Positions 1 to 9,460 of a stretch of DNA of 64,000 nucleotides are shown piece by piece; position 1 is the stretch's first letter; every line of letters starts with the position of its first letter. The translations under genes and the position numbers were made by a program. This DNA comes from Dactylorhiza incarnata (lineage: Eukaryota; Streptophyta; Magnoliopsida; Asparagales; Orchidaceae): the NCBI GenBank assembly GCA_033032865.1, contig JAWHQI010000040.1:7547001-7611000 (forward strand), given 5' to 3'. The notes beneath the pieces are model-generated. The model had not been told where the DNA came from. It made no database searches and was given only the letters and a program-made list of their open reading frames with translations.

Positions 1-984
1 GGCCGTTCACGGCCGGAATGGTAGGTTGTCGGGCTACCTCCGGACTCGGGCGGACGATGCTTCCGGCGTAGAGGGCTGTCACAATCTCCCTACGTGCTCC
101 GTCGTCTTCGACTCAAGGTCTCTTCTTCTTCTCACCGGGCGGAAAGCGAAAATGATTGCTTGGAGGCTTGCGGATGATGGAGAACACTCACGGACGATGG
201 AGGATGTCCAGGAATGGACCGAGGAAGCTTCCCCTTGCGTAGGAGATGAAGTAGGGGCGATCCAAGGGGGTGGTCGGCGGCGTACGGAACAGAAATCCCG
301 CTCCCGGAATGAATAATCCGCCCTAAAATCGCAACAGGCGCTTAAATAGGCGCTGGATTAAACACTGCGCACGATCATTGGCGCACGACCAGTGGTCGTG
401 CGCACTGGAATCCTGCGATCGTGCGCACTGCCTGGACAGAACCTGCACGAGATGAAATCATGAAATACAATGTTCGCACGACCAGTGGCGCACGACCGGT
501 GGTCGTGCGCACTGGAGTTGATGGTCGTGCGCACTACAGCAAACAGAACTCAGAAATTTAATGGTCAATGCGCACGAGCAGTGGCGCACGACCGATGGTC
601 GTGCGCACTGGAGTCGATGGTCGTGCGCACTACACCAGACAGAACTCGTGAAAAAGGGTTAAGTGCGCACGATTAGTGGCGCACGACCGGTGGTCGTGCG
701 CACTAGAACAAGTGATCGTGCGCAGTGTTCCTGTGCAGAATTGCACCGGAAACACTTGCACGCCTCCTATTCCAGCACAAACATAGATCTAGCCACCAAA
801 AGTGGCACTTAACAACATATGAGTACTATGAAAGGAAATAAACACGAAAACACACCAAAGTGGGCCAAAATGTGCACCTAGCATGGGTTATCAATTATAA
901 ACTATAATAAGGCTAAAGTGCGTGATATTGACTAAATAATGGCCCGGATGAGTCCATGAAGGTGTATATAATCAGGACTCATCA
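1..984 (-). repeat. Ath-1 3' LTR, truncated by window edge
   Basis: It is nearly identical to 3760-4743. On the minus strand it begins TGATGAGTCC directly after the purine tract at 985-1000. About 525 bp of the LTR lies beyond the left edge. It holds four hairpins at 381-701. Confidence 0.9.
381..701. repeat. Four identical 10-bp-stem hairpins in Ath-1 3' LTR
   Basis: The arms GCGCACGACC and GGTCGTGCGC occur four times around a 3-nt loop: 381-403 (loop AGT), 488-510 (GGT), 584-606 (GAT) and 679-701 (GGT). The stems are exact in all four while loops and spacers differ. Extra single arms lie between them. Confidence 0.9.
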
Positions 985-1000
985 CACCCCCAGACTTAAC
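985..1000 (-). other. Ath-1 polypurine tract
   Basis: The minus strand reads GTTAAGTCTGGGGGTG directly before the 3' LTR, the position where plus-strand DNA synthesis is primed in LTR retrotransposons. The equivalent tract in Ath-2 is at 16441-16456. Confidence 0.8.
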
Positions 1001-2650
1001 TGTTTGCGCGTCCCGAGCAAACGAATCCGGCGGAAGTTGAAAAAGATAATTAAAATAGCGAATTACGCAGGGGAGTACAGTGCGAAGTAACATACGCATG
1101 CGAGTAGGAATTCTAGTAGAAGAAGATTCTAGCTATGCTAACTACTTTACGTAAGTACTAAAGCGTAATCAAAGAGTTAATTGTACTCAGTGGGTGAATT
1201 ATGAAGAATTTGACGATCATGCCCGGTATGAAAGTGACGAGACGCTGAGGCGGGTGTTGCAAAAGATCGGGACTTAGGAATAACTCCGCTGAAATCCATC
1301 AACGTCGTGAACCATACGCTTGCCCGGTCACACTCTCTCCACGGCGCTAGCAAACTCGCAAGTCAAATCAGTAGGACTTATAGGATTAAAACGGGGCTTA
1401 GGTTACGGAATGATATGCAAAGATAAACATGACGGCTACGCAACCCAAATGAGCCAACGGCACACTGCACCTTACAAAACCAAACAACTATGCTCGTGTG
1501 ACACACCCCCAGACTTATCATGAAAACCAGGTGTGCACACAGCCGACTTTACAAATACCAACAGATTTTTCTCTTTAGCTTGGGAGGATTATTTTCAGGA
1601 TACTCTTCTTTTTTTTTTCCTTTTATATATTTTTCTTCTTTCAAGCAACCTCCAGTTGGTTCAAAATCAGCGGATAGACATTATTTTCTCTTCAAAACAC
1701 AATGATACCACACACCACACAAGTTGGAAATTATGAGCACAGTTAAAACATTTTTTTGGTTGCGGGCGTAGGATAGGCTTCAGGCTTTGGTGGATGAGGA
1801 GGAGCTGAACATAAAAATGGTAGGCACAAATTTGGCTTGCAAAGGTGAATGAAAGGGGCATGGAATAGCAAAGCTCAAACTAGCCAAATGGTGGCCTACA
1901 TCATGCTTGACTCAACAAGTAGCTCTCACCCATGCTTCAAGAGTCGCTTGGGGCAAGTTCTTAGCCCACGAGAAAGATAAACCTTCCTCCCGACTCGAGC
2001 AACACACGTTTAGCGACCGCACACACACAACACCGGGTTATCATCAATTTCATTCGAATTCACCACTTGAGTACATTAAATCTAAATGTACGCAGAGATA
2101 CTACACATAGATTAAATGCATAAAGAAAATCTAATTCTACTCAGGTTCTACTATAGCATGCGAAGCGACTAGAACACTACATGAGTCGACACCGCGCTCC
2201 AAATAATAATTCCTGTGTTAACAGCCTATTTCACATTCCAACCAAACTAGTTTAAACGGAACAACACAATAAGATAAGCACACACTCAAGTGGGTGAAGT
2301 GGTGCGTGAAGATGAACGATACTAAATAACTGAAATTAAAATACTTCTAGTATGCAAATGAGATGAGCATGTGCAGTGGGTGACAAAGAAACGGCTCTCC
2401 CCCAGACTTAATCAAAACCATACAACATAATGATATGACAGTGAAAATCAAAATTGAAAGCTAGGGAAGAAGTTACCCAATGCTCAGCACGTGAGCATAC
2501 CAGAAGAATGGCGTTTAAAATCAAAAATAGTCCGCAACATCCACCATCGAACACAAAACCTGCAAGCAAAACTCAAAACAACAAAAGCAAAAACAAAAAC
2601 TGAACTAGGAAATGTTAGATAAAAGGAAATATAAAAAAAAAACGGAAATC
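1001..2650 (-). other. Ath-1 non-coding 3' internal region with two extra polypurine-like tracts
   Basis: No protein of recognisable family is encoded here. Two internal copies of the AAGTCTGGGGG tract lie on the minus strand at about 1503-1516 and 2399-2412. Their surroundings are homologous to those of the internal tracts in Ath-2 (about 15923 and 15028). A poly-T/C stretch lies at about 1608-1635. Some Athila elements carry an env-like frame in this zone; none is visible here. Confidence 0.6.
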
Positions 2651-2710
2651 TGGGTTGTCTCCCAGTAGCGCTTTCATTTAACGTCCTTAAGCTGGACCAA
2701 ATACCTGTAT
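2651..2710 (-). other. Conserved Athila post-pol non-coding motif
   Basis: Read on the minus strand, this ~60 bp segment contains GGTATTTGGTCCA, then GGACGTTAAA, a GCGCTACTGGGAG-type core and ACAACCCA. The same ordered segment is at 14744-14808 on the plus strand in Ath-2. A 'TTGGGAG-CAACCCA' signature just after pol is something I recall from plant Athila/Tat elements. Its function is not known to me. Confidence 0.65.
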
Positions 2711-2799
2711 TAGCATTGTTTATAAAGAGTGCAGGAATTTAAAAAGAAAAAGTACAGAACTAGAGTTTCACACAAAAGATAAGAGACAAGAATAGGAAA

Positions 2800-3165
2800 T
2801 CAGCTGCCGGTGCTTGTATGAAGTCCATCTCCCAATGTCAACAACTGACGCTCCTTGTTAATAGTGGCGCCATCATATAACTTCAGCCGATGTCCATTGA
2901 CTTTAAACTTGTCCCCCTTATCTCCAGATATTTCAATGGCACCAAAAGGCGAGACATTGGTCACGGAGAAAGGACCACTCCACCTCGATTTAAGCTTCCC
3001 TGGGAAGAGGCGGAGACGGGAGTTGTAGAGCAGCACCTGGTCCCCAATTTTGAACTCCTTAGGAATTATATGCTGATCATGCCATTTCTTCATTTTCTCC
3101 TTATAGATGCGAGCGTTTTCATAAGCAAAATGACGGAGCTCCTCTAACTCGTTGAGTTGGGACTT
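2800..3165 (-). pseudogene. Integrase C-terminal remnant (Ath-1)
   Basis: About 120 codons are open on the minus strand. They read QLNELEELRHFAYENAR, then a K/E-rich helix, WHDQHI, and a C-terminal barrel-like part with GDQVLLYNSRLRLFPGKLKS and RWSGPF. This is the extreme C-terminus of a Ty3/Gypsy integrase of Athila/Tat type, which helps bind DNA. The catalytic core is absent: upstream sequence is replaced at about 3165 by LTR-end-like sequence, a deletion joining the primer-site region to the integrase tail. The frame opens without an ATG, so it is not an independent gene. Confidence 0.8.
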
Positions 3166-3263
3166 GATGCGCGTCGGCAAGTGCACCGGTCGCCAAAAAC
3201 TTGATGCGCATCCCCGGCAACGGCGCCAAAAACTTGATGCGCGTCGGCAAGTGCACCGGTCGC
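3162..3263 (-). repeat. Duplicated LTR-end/leader segment around the primer site
   Basis: A 32-bp segment beginning ACTTGATGCGCGTCGGCAAG occurs at 3162-3193 and again at 3232-3263, 70 bp apart. A third partial copy of the GCGCATCAAGTTTTTGGCG core lies between them, next to the primer site. It resembles the product of template switching during minus-strand synthesis. Confidence 0.75.
3211..3228 (-). other. Primer binding site, tRNA-Asp type
   Basis: The minus strand reads TGGCGCCGTTGCCGGGGA, complementary over 18 nt to the 3' end of plant tRNA-Asp(GTC) including CCA. It lies 6 nt inside the 5' LTR end. This primer is typical of Athila and some other plant Ty3/Gypsy lineages. Confidence 0.9.
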
Positions 3264-4743
3264 TGTCAAGTAATAATTGTGGAGAATAAATTCCCCGGAT
3301 GTCGGTCTCTTGAGGAATGCAGGATGGGTGATCGAATCGTGCAGTGAATATTGTTACACAAGCGTTTCACAAACACAACAAGGGGTTTTTGGTTGGTTTT
3401 CCTAATTTTAACAACAATAAAAGAGATGCGGGTCGAGAACACCGCTTCGCAACGTGAGGTGGATGCAACGGCCACGATGCCGTGCTTCGTGAGGCGAATG
3501 AAGTGGACTCAGGCGCGAGAGAGTGAGGGTCGCAAACACCTCTTCACAACCGTCGTTAGCTCTTGCCAACACGGAGCAAACACCTTGCGTGCGTGTGTGA
3601 GTGAGTGCGCTTGAACGTGGTGAATCACAACCAACCCATGAATAAGAACACAGAAACATTCATTCTCATCAAGTAAATATCACAATATTCATCTAGTAAA
3701 AGCTTCAAAGGGGTACAATCAAGGAAAGAGGAAGGAGATAACCGGCGGTGAAGACTAGCGGCCGTTCACGGCCGGAATGGTAGGTTGTCGGGCTACCTCC
3801 GGACTCGGGCGGACGATGCTTCCGGCGTAGAGGGCTGTCACAATCTCCCTACGTGCTCCGTCGTCTTCGACTCAAGGTCTCTTCTTCTTCTCACCGGGCG
3901 GAAAGCGAAAATGATTGTTTGGAGGCTTGCGGATGATGGAGAACACTCACGGACGATGGAGGATGTCCAGGAATGGACCGAGGAAGCTTCCCCTTGCGTA
4001 GGAGATGAAGTAGGGGCGATCCAAGGGGGCGGTCGGCGGCGTACGGAACAGAAATCCCGCTCCCGGAATGAATAATCCGCCCTAAAATCGCAACAGGCGC
4101 TTAAATAGGCGCTGGATTAAACACTGCGCACGATCATTGGCGCACGACCAGTGGTCGTGCGCACTGGAATCCTGCGATCGTGCGCACTGCCTGGACAGAA
4201 CCTGCACGAGATGAAATCATGAAATACAATGTTCGCACGACCAGTGGCGCACGACCGGTGGTCGTGCGCACTGGAGTTGATGGTCGTGCGCACTACAGCA
4301 AACAGAACTCAGAAATTTAATGGTCAATGCGCACGAGCAGTGGCGCACGACCGATGGTCGTGCGCACTGGAGTCGATGGTCGTGCGCACTACACCAGACA
4401 GAACTCGTGAAAAAGGGTTAAGTGCGCACGATTAGTGGCGCACGACCGGTGGTCGTGCGCACTAGAACAAGTGATCGTGCGCAGTGTTCCTGTGCAGAAT
4501 TGCACCGGAAACACTTGCACGCCTCCTATTCCAGCACAAACACAGATCTAGCCACCAAAAGTGGCACTTAACAACATATGAGTACTATGAAAGGAAATAA
4601 ACACGAAAACACACCAAAGTGGGCCAAAATGTGCACCTAGCATGGGTTATCAATTATAAACTATAATAAGGCTAAAGTGCGTGATATTGACTAAATAATG
4701 GCCCGGATGAGTCCATGAAGGTGTATATAATCAGGACTCATCA
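3235..4743 (-). repeat. Ath-1 5' LTR (about 1509 bp)
   Basis: It begins TGATGAGTCC at 4743 and ends GCGCATCA at 3235 on the minus strand, next to the primer site. Positions 3760-4743 match 1-984 almost base for base. The near identity suggests a fairly recent insertion compared with its surroundings. Confidence 0.88.
4140..4460. repeat. Hairpin array in Ath-1 5' LTR
   Basis: The same four 10-bp-stem, 3-nt-loop hairpins as in the 3' LTR lie at 4140-4162, 4247-4269, 4343-4365 and 4438-4460. Confidence 0.9.
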
Positions 4744-5153
4744 ATGATCTGACACCATTTTATGGAGATCCACCTCGTTCCATCCCGAGTACACCTGTTG
4801 TACCTCCAGAGATTCCACCCGACCTAGCACCAGTGCAGATACCTATTATTGAGGAGATAGAGCAGGTTATTGATGTACAAGAGTTTCACACTCGCCACGG
4901 GACGTACCAACGCTACTTGGTCTCTTGGCGAGGACGGGATATTATCGACAGCTCTTGGATTAGCACTGATGAGTTACAGTGTCTCCGCCAGATCTCTCCA
5001 TTGCTAGTTTCTGCGAGTTCTCGTCGGGGTCGAGCCCTTTCAATCCCAGGGAAATTGATGTATCCTGCGACGCATCATAGTTTTATCTTCTTTATTTCTC
5101 GTATATTTATTTATGTATTTCCTTTCATGTGCTCGTTTGACTTATCGGTTTGA
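4744..5153 (+). pseudogene. Chromovirus integrase C-terminus with chromodomain, copy 1
   Basis: The frame reads DLTPFYGDPP, a proline-rich linker, then a chromodomain-like stretch: IEEIEQVIDVQEFHTRHGTY, QRYLVSWRGRD and SWISTDELQ. The aromatic and W positions match chromodomains at the integrase end of chromoviruses, which are thought to steer integration to modified histones. The rest of the element is not seen here: Ath-1 cuts it at 4743/4744. It is near identical to 21894-22303. The tail beyond the chromodomain (to 5153) looks non-conserved. Confidence 0.8.
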
Positions 5154-6123
5154 CCGCCCGGTGAGATCCTGAATAAAAGGCTTGGTATTAATAGTAGTAG
5201 AACGATAGAGGCAAGCCTAAGTTATTTAAGAAATTATAAATTTATATTCAAAAGTTAGAATATTATATTTTGCAAAACATCATATTTTGGAAATACTATA
5301 TTTTGGAAACATCATATTTTGGAAAGCCATTAGAAGGAAACATTTAGCCCCTTAATTTTAGGTTTGCATTTCAAACTTTATAAAGTCCACCATGAAGAAT
5401 TAGTAAGCAGAAAAAGGACAGAGTGGGGAGACGAATCTTTCATTTCTCTTCTTATTGCCGATCAGAATCAAACCTCCACTTGAATCATTGCTGCTCGCGT
5501 CCAGAGAGGATCCCGACAAGCCTTCCTATATTGTCGGCATCCACGATTGCCGCCTGCATCTAGAAAGGTTCTCGTCATCCCTTCCTCCAGCGCCGGCTTC
5601 CACGACCACTGCCCGCTGTGTTCCAGTCACCGCATCCAAACCCGTCTGTAAATAATCCCGCTGAGTCTTCGTCGACTTCAGCACCCTGTCTTATGACTCG
5701 GATCCAGTCCACGCCGCTGATTCCAATCCTTCTCTGACCGCTGTTCCATACAATCATCGACCACTGCCCTAGAGAGATTTCTTCTGTTGCGAGAAGGAGT
5801 TGGAAGGATCGCTGCCTTGCTTTGCATGGTTATATTCGTTCGCTCCTTTCATTAGTATAAATTTCAGCACTTCAATTAAATAATCTCGCGCTTAACTTTA
5901 CGTTCGCACTACTTCTATTACAGTTTATTCATAAATTGTTGCTTGAAGATTTTCTTGTGGCCATATTAATTCTGTGGAAGGTTCGATCCGTGAGACACAG
6001 AGAGTTCCACTCGAGGGCTATTTGCAAACTTCTTAAAGTCCAACGATGAGTTTAATTTGCATGCAAAAATTCATTTGGCCCGCTCGGCCACCCTTGTTTT
6101 CCAAAATTATTTTTAAATCATAA
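5154..6123 (+). repeat. Probable chromovirus 3' UTR/LTR region, copy 1
   Basis: No gene is seen. It is AT-rich at first, with a 16-bp tandem repeat at 5261-5325, then a C-rich stretch, then a TATAAATT-type box near 5856. This suggests an LTR, but the matching 5' LTR is outside the window, so its ends cannot be fixed. It is duplicated at 22304-23273. Confidence 0.45.
5261..5325 (+). repeat. Tandem 16-bp repeat, 4 units, copy 1
   Basis: Units of the form CATCATATTTTGGAAA run head to tail at 5261-5277, 5278-5293, 5294-5309 and 5310-5325, with a few substitutions. It is also present at 22411-22475. Confidence 0.8.
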
Positions 6124-7004
6124 TAGTGGATTACATCAAACTCTCTATTTTGTGCGCTAGATAAGACGGTGTTTAATAGATTATGTAATTGTGAAACTGT
6201 ATATGATATCTGGCGTTTATTGGAACTAATGCATGAGTGTACTTCACTGGTAAAGGAGTTAAAGTTGTTCCGGATAGAATCTGAATACGAACAGTTCTGC
6301 ATGGAAATCGATGAGGAGGTGGATAGTATGTACACTCGCTTTACGAAATTCGTCAATGTCTCGAGGTCTCAAGGAAAGACTTTCACAAATGGAGATCTGG
6401 TGAGGAAGATCTTGAGATCACTCCCTCCGCAGTTCAATACGAAGGTGACCGCCATTACTGAGTCACATGATATTAGTGCCTTGGAGATTGAAAGCCTCAT
6501 TGGGAATGTGAAGACCCATGAGTTGGAACTAAAAATTCAGGCGGAAGAATATCCTAGATAGCTGAAGAAGAAATCACATGCACTCAAAACGGGTAAAGAA
6601 AAGAAGGTGTTCGAAGAGATCGATGATAAAGAAAGCTTCTACGCCCAAGGGTTCAGAAAAATCATGAGAAATCGGAAATGAAGGAATACATTCCCAAATT
6701 TTATGAAGAGTGGTACCGATGGAAAGTGAACCTGGAGCAAACCATCAGAGGGGATGGAAATAGATGAAGATAAATCCACACCAGAATGCTATCATTGCGA
6801 CAAGTCCGAACACATCATGAGAGAGTGTCCAAAGTTCCCGATGGAAGATATCAAAAGGAGAACTTAGGCAACGAAAAGAAAATGGAATTAAAGGCATCAA
6901 CATGGGACAACACTACATCCACTGAATCAAGCACCTCGAGTTCAAGCAGAGATGATGAGGAAAATCTTTGCCTCATGATGATACATCAACAAGAATATTG
7001 TTGA
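6124..7004 (+). pseudogene. Ty1/Copia gag fragment, copy 1
   Basis: The protein resembles the UBN2/retrotransposon-gag family. Residues run from LFCALDKTVFNRL through ETVYDIWRLLELMHECTS, a YTRFTKFVN helix and LVRKILRSLPPQF to THELELK. After stops at 6559-6561, about 6679 and about 6727, the same frame reaches a CCHC zinc knuckle, CYHCDKSEHIMREC (6787-6828), then shifts frame into a D/E/S-rich tail ending NLCLMM. The N-terminal ~100 residues and all of pol are missing. Gag binds and packages element RNA; this copy is dead. Confidence 0.78.
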
Positions 7005-7262
7005 TACAAAAATTATACCTCCAAAACTCACACTAGAAAGAGATGGGGGAGACTGCAGAGTGCAGGTTACTTGAGAGGGAGAATGCCAAAAGAGAGACCT
7101 CTGAGAGAAAAACTACTTCGGTTAATCTCAAAAGAGGTTACATGAAGGAGGTTTGGAATAGGCCAGAGTGAGAGATAGAAAAGTGACAAAATTCGAGACC
7201 GCTTACACAGGTCGTAAGCTAAAGACTCATAGCAAAAGTCCTTTTTCAGGTACCCTACCTCT

Positions 7263-7272
7263 CTATTTATAG
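7263..7272 (-). promoter_or_regulatory. TATA box, minus direction, copy 1
   Basis: The minus strand reads CTATAAATAG, the same core as in the Copia LTRs. The duplicate lies at 24413-24422. Confidence 0.5.
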
Positions 7273-7630
7273 ATGGGGAAGCTGTCCAAATGGGCAGATT
7301 CAAAAATTATGGGCTACCCGGGGTACATGAGAACCGGGGAAGAAATGTGGGGTGCTAATAAAAAAAAGGAGAAAAAACACCAGACCGCACAGTCTGGCGG
7401 TCTGACTGGAAGCTGGTCGTCTGTGCCTTGGGAGAATTGCTGGAGAGGAGATGGGTGGTCAGGGAGGTCTCCCAAAACTGAGACCGCTGGAACTGACCCT
7501 TTTGACCGACAACGAAAGGTCACGATCTTCCGGGCAAACATGATCCCCGCACATTTTCAAGTTGCGTTGGAACTTCGGAAATGTTCGCTTTAACCGATGA
7601 GACCGCGACCACCATAAATGCGCCAGAATC

Positions 7631-7638
7631 TATAAATA
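7631..7638 (+). promoter_or_regulatory. TATA box upstream of ORF-U, copy 1
   Basis: TATAAATA lies 91 bp before the ORF-U ATG at 7722, a spacing that fits a core promoter with a ~60-nt leader. The duplicate is at 24781-24788. Confidence 0.55.
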
Positions 7639-7721
7639 CTGCTTAAGGGCTCCAGAATCCAAAACCTTCTGGAAAGAATTGCGAGCTTGTTCTTTAAGCG
7701 ATCACCACTTCTTAGTCCAGA

Positions 7722-8278
7722 ATGAATTCTGATATGGCAAGCATACTGGATCGATTGGCTAAGCGACCACCCAAGGTGGCTTCTCCGAAGGGGAAAAAGA
7801 AAGAGACCACTAGCTCCAAGAAGGTGCTGGAGGTCAAGGTTTCCAGACACTTAGCGATAACTGATGCGGAAGAGAAGAACGTCGGCTCTCTCCCGGAGGT
7901 GAAACATCCTGAATTGATAGAGGGCAAAGCGGTCTTGCCGGCCTCTGATGTTGTTGATCTGTCAACCAACTCTTCAGGACCTCATGCGTTGAATCTTCAG
8001 GATGTCTCTATCACCTTTGACTTCCACAAATCATAGGAAGCTCTCAGCTAGGTCGCTGCGCAGGCTAGTGAGACTGCTTCTACTGAGGCTATCAAGGCTC
8101 AGTTTCAAGAGAAGAAAATTGCAGCTGAAAATATTGGGCAGCAGATCGCAGATAAGTAAGATGTTGTAAAAGGGATAAAGAGAAAGAGCTCAAGTTCTTC
8201 TGCTCAGCCTGCCAAGAAAAAGAAGAATGATGAAGAAAAAGATGTGACCGCCAAGAAGGCAATCACACTCCCTGAAAG
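7722..8278 (+). pseudogene. ORF-U N-terminal part, copy 1 (unknown, nuclear-signal-like)
   Basis: I do not recognise the family. One frame runs from ATG 7722 (MNSDMASILDRLAKRPPK) to 8278, interrupted by TAG at 8034, TAG at 8049 and TAA at 8157. It is K/E/S-rich and has a bipartite nuclear-signal-like stretch, KRKSSSSSAQPAKKKK. Cop-1a interrupts it at the GAAAG target site (8274-8278). In the second block the same frame continues beyond the Copia element at 31634. It may be an accessory ORF of another retroelement or a captured gene fragment. Confidence 0.5.
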
Positions 8279-9460
8279 TGTTAAAATATTTTGATTTAAA
8301 TAGTTTAGGAGTAAGCAGGAGTTGCATCAACTGAGTTATAGCCAAACAACCACAATGCCACATAGCAACATAAGAAACTTTATTGAAAAACAAACTTCAT
8401 TTACAGTGCGAGGTATACATGGCGAGACATGATTCATCATAATCACGGAGGAGAGAAGAACAAAACACACCAAAACAAAACTTGCGGCCGGACAAGCTGA
8501 GACCGAACAGACCGCTCGACTCCAGAAGTCGCCCGGCTTGTCCTAAGACCGCGCGAACAGAAAATAGACAAGCCGCCTACACTGCAAGACCGCCACCTTA
8601 GACCGCACGAACTGGAGCTTTATTGGAACAAAGAACTGAAGCTGTCGCCAGACCGCAACTCAGATCGCCTAACCGCTGAAGGTCGCCTGATCACTGAGCT
8701 CGCTGCGAACAGCACAAGAATGAACATAAACCAGTTCGCAGACTGACCGCTGTCGAACTGTTTATTCAAGCCGCTGGGAATCACCAATGAAGGAGACTGC
8801 AACCTGCTGACTGCAAACCTGCGAACACAACAAATAGTCTACTCGCTTCTAAGACCGCTCGACCTCAAAGTGAGACCGCACGAATTAACCCAGGCTCAGT
8901 TCTTACAGTTCTCATTTTTAATGATGGGCCCTGCACCTCTATTTATAGGCGGGTAAACGGATGTCGTCACCGCACAGGAGAGATACAATCACCACCCGTC
9001 AGATCGCCAGCGGTCTCATAAGGCAGACCGCGCGATAAGACAACTTGGACGACCTATCCGACCAAGACTGCAGATCAGCAAGCAGACCGCGCCCAGATCG
9101 CGCGAACACCAGGCTGCGCACAAGCCGCGCGGGCACAAAGATACTCCTCCCTTAGACCACCATTAGCAACCAGGACCAATCTGGCCGACTTCAGACAAGT
9201 CGCCAGATCGCCAAGACAAACAGCCCAGATAGACGGTCTTATAAGAACAACCCGCCCTGTCTTCCAACAAAGAAGACAGGCCAACCAGCAGATCAACTCG
9301 GGAACAGACCGCAGCTACAAAGAACAGACCGGCAGAACCAGCAGTCCGCCAGAGCAAACTGGCAGAGCCTTACCGGCAGAATATAGACACAAACCACGCG
9401 GTCTCGGCGGTCTCTCAAAAACAGACCGCCCAGTCTCTACTACACTTCAAAAATTCAACA
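8279..9460 (-). repeat. Cop-1a 3' LTR (1182 bp)
   Basis: On the plus strand it runs TGTTAAAATATT to AAAATTCAACA, flanked at the left by GAAAG (8274-8278). The minus-strand TATA box CTATAAATAG is at 8939-8948. It contains about a dozen GACCGC motifs on the plus strand. A purine tract (minus CTTCAAGGGAGAG) adjoins it at about 9461-9473. Confidence 0.88.

Larger units (their letters stand above)
1..4743 (-). mobile_element. Ath-1: internally deleted Athila-type Ty3/Gypsy retrotransposon
   Basis: Positions 1-984 repeat at 3760-4743 at a constant offset of 3759 with very few differences, so these are two LTRs of one element. On the minus strand the order is 5' LTR (4743-3235), tRNA-Asp primer site (3228-3211), a remnant of the integrase C-terminus, a long non-coding 3' region, a polypurine tract (1000-985) and the 3' LTR, which runs off the left edge. 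Gag, protease, reverse transcriptase, RNase H and most of integrase are missing, so it could move only if helped in trans. The right flank after 4743 begins ATGAT, a candidate target duplication. The duplicated block at 21894 shows the same chromovirus sequence without the insertion. The Athila label rests on the primer site, the integrase tail and a conserved 3' motif. Confidence 0.88.
7005..7721. promoter_or_regulatory. Promoter- or LTR-like stretch with divergent TATA boxes, copy 1
   Basis: It starts with a purine tract (GATGGGGGAGAC at about 7042) following the gag fragment. It has CTATAAATAG on the minus strand (7263-7272), TATAAATA on the plus strand (7631-7638) and at least five GACCGC/GCGGTC motifs like those in the Copia LTRs. 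No protein is recognised. It could be the LTR of the element that owns the gag fragment or ORF-U. Confidence 0.45.

Noticed and set aside
26..316. 96-residue plus-strand ORF at the left edge, repeated at 3785-4075
   Set aside because: It lies within the LTR antisense to the element and has no recognisable domain.
381..701. Evenly repeated hairpins resembling a CRISPR array
   Set aside because: Spacers are not uniform, the units lie in an LTR of a plant retrotransposon and the same array recurs in the second LTR; no cas genes are present.
3211..3228. tRNA-Asp 3' end as a tRNA gene fragment
   Set aside because: Only 18 nt match, placed exactly where a primer binding site is expected.
5154..6123. 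Exact LTR limits for the chromovirus
   Set aside because: Only one LTR is in the window in each copy, so no end-to-end comparison is possible; I left the limits open.
6033..6356. 107-residue minus-strand ORF over the gag fragment
   Set aside because: Antisense shadow of the UBN2-like gag frame.
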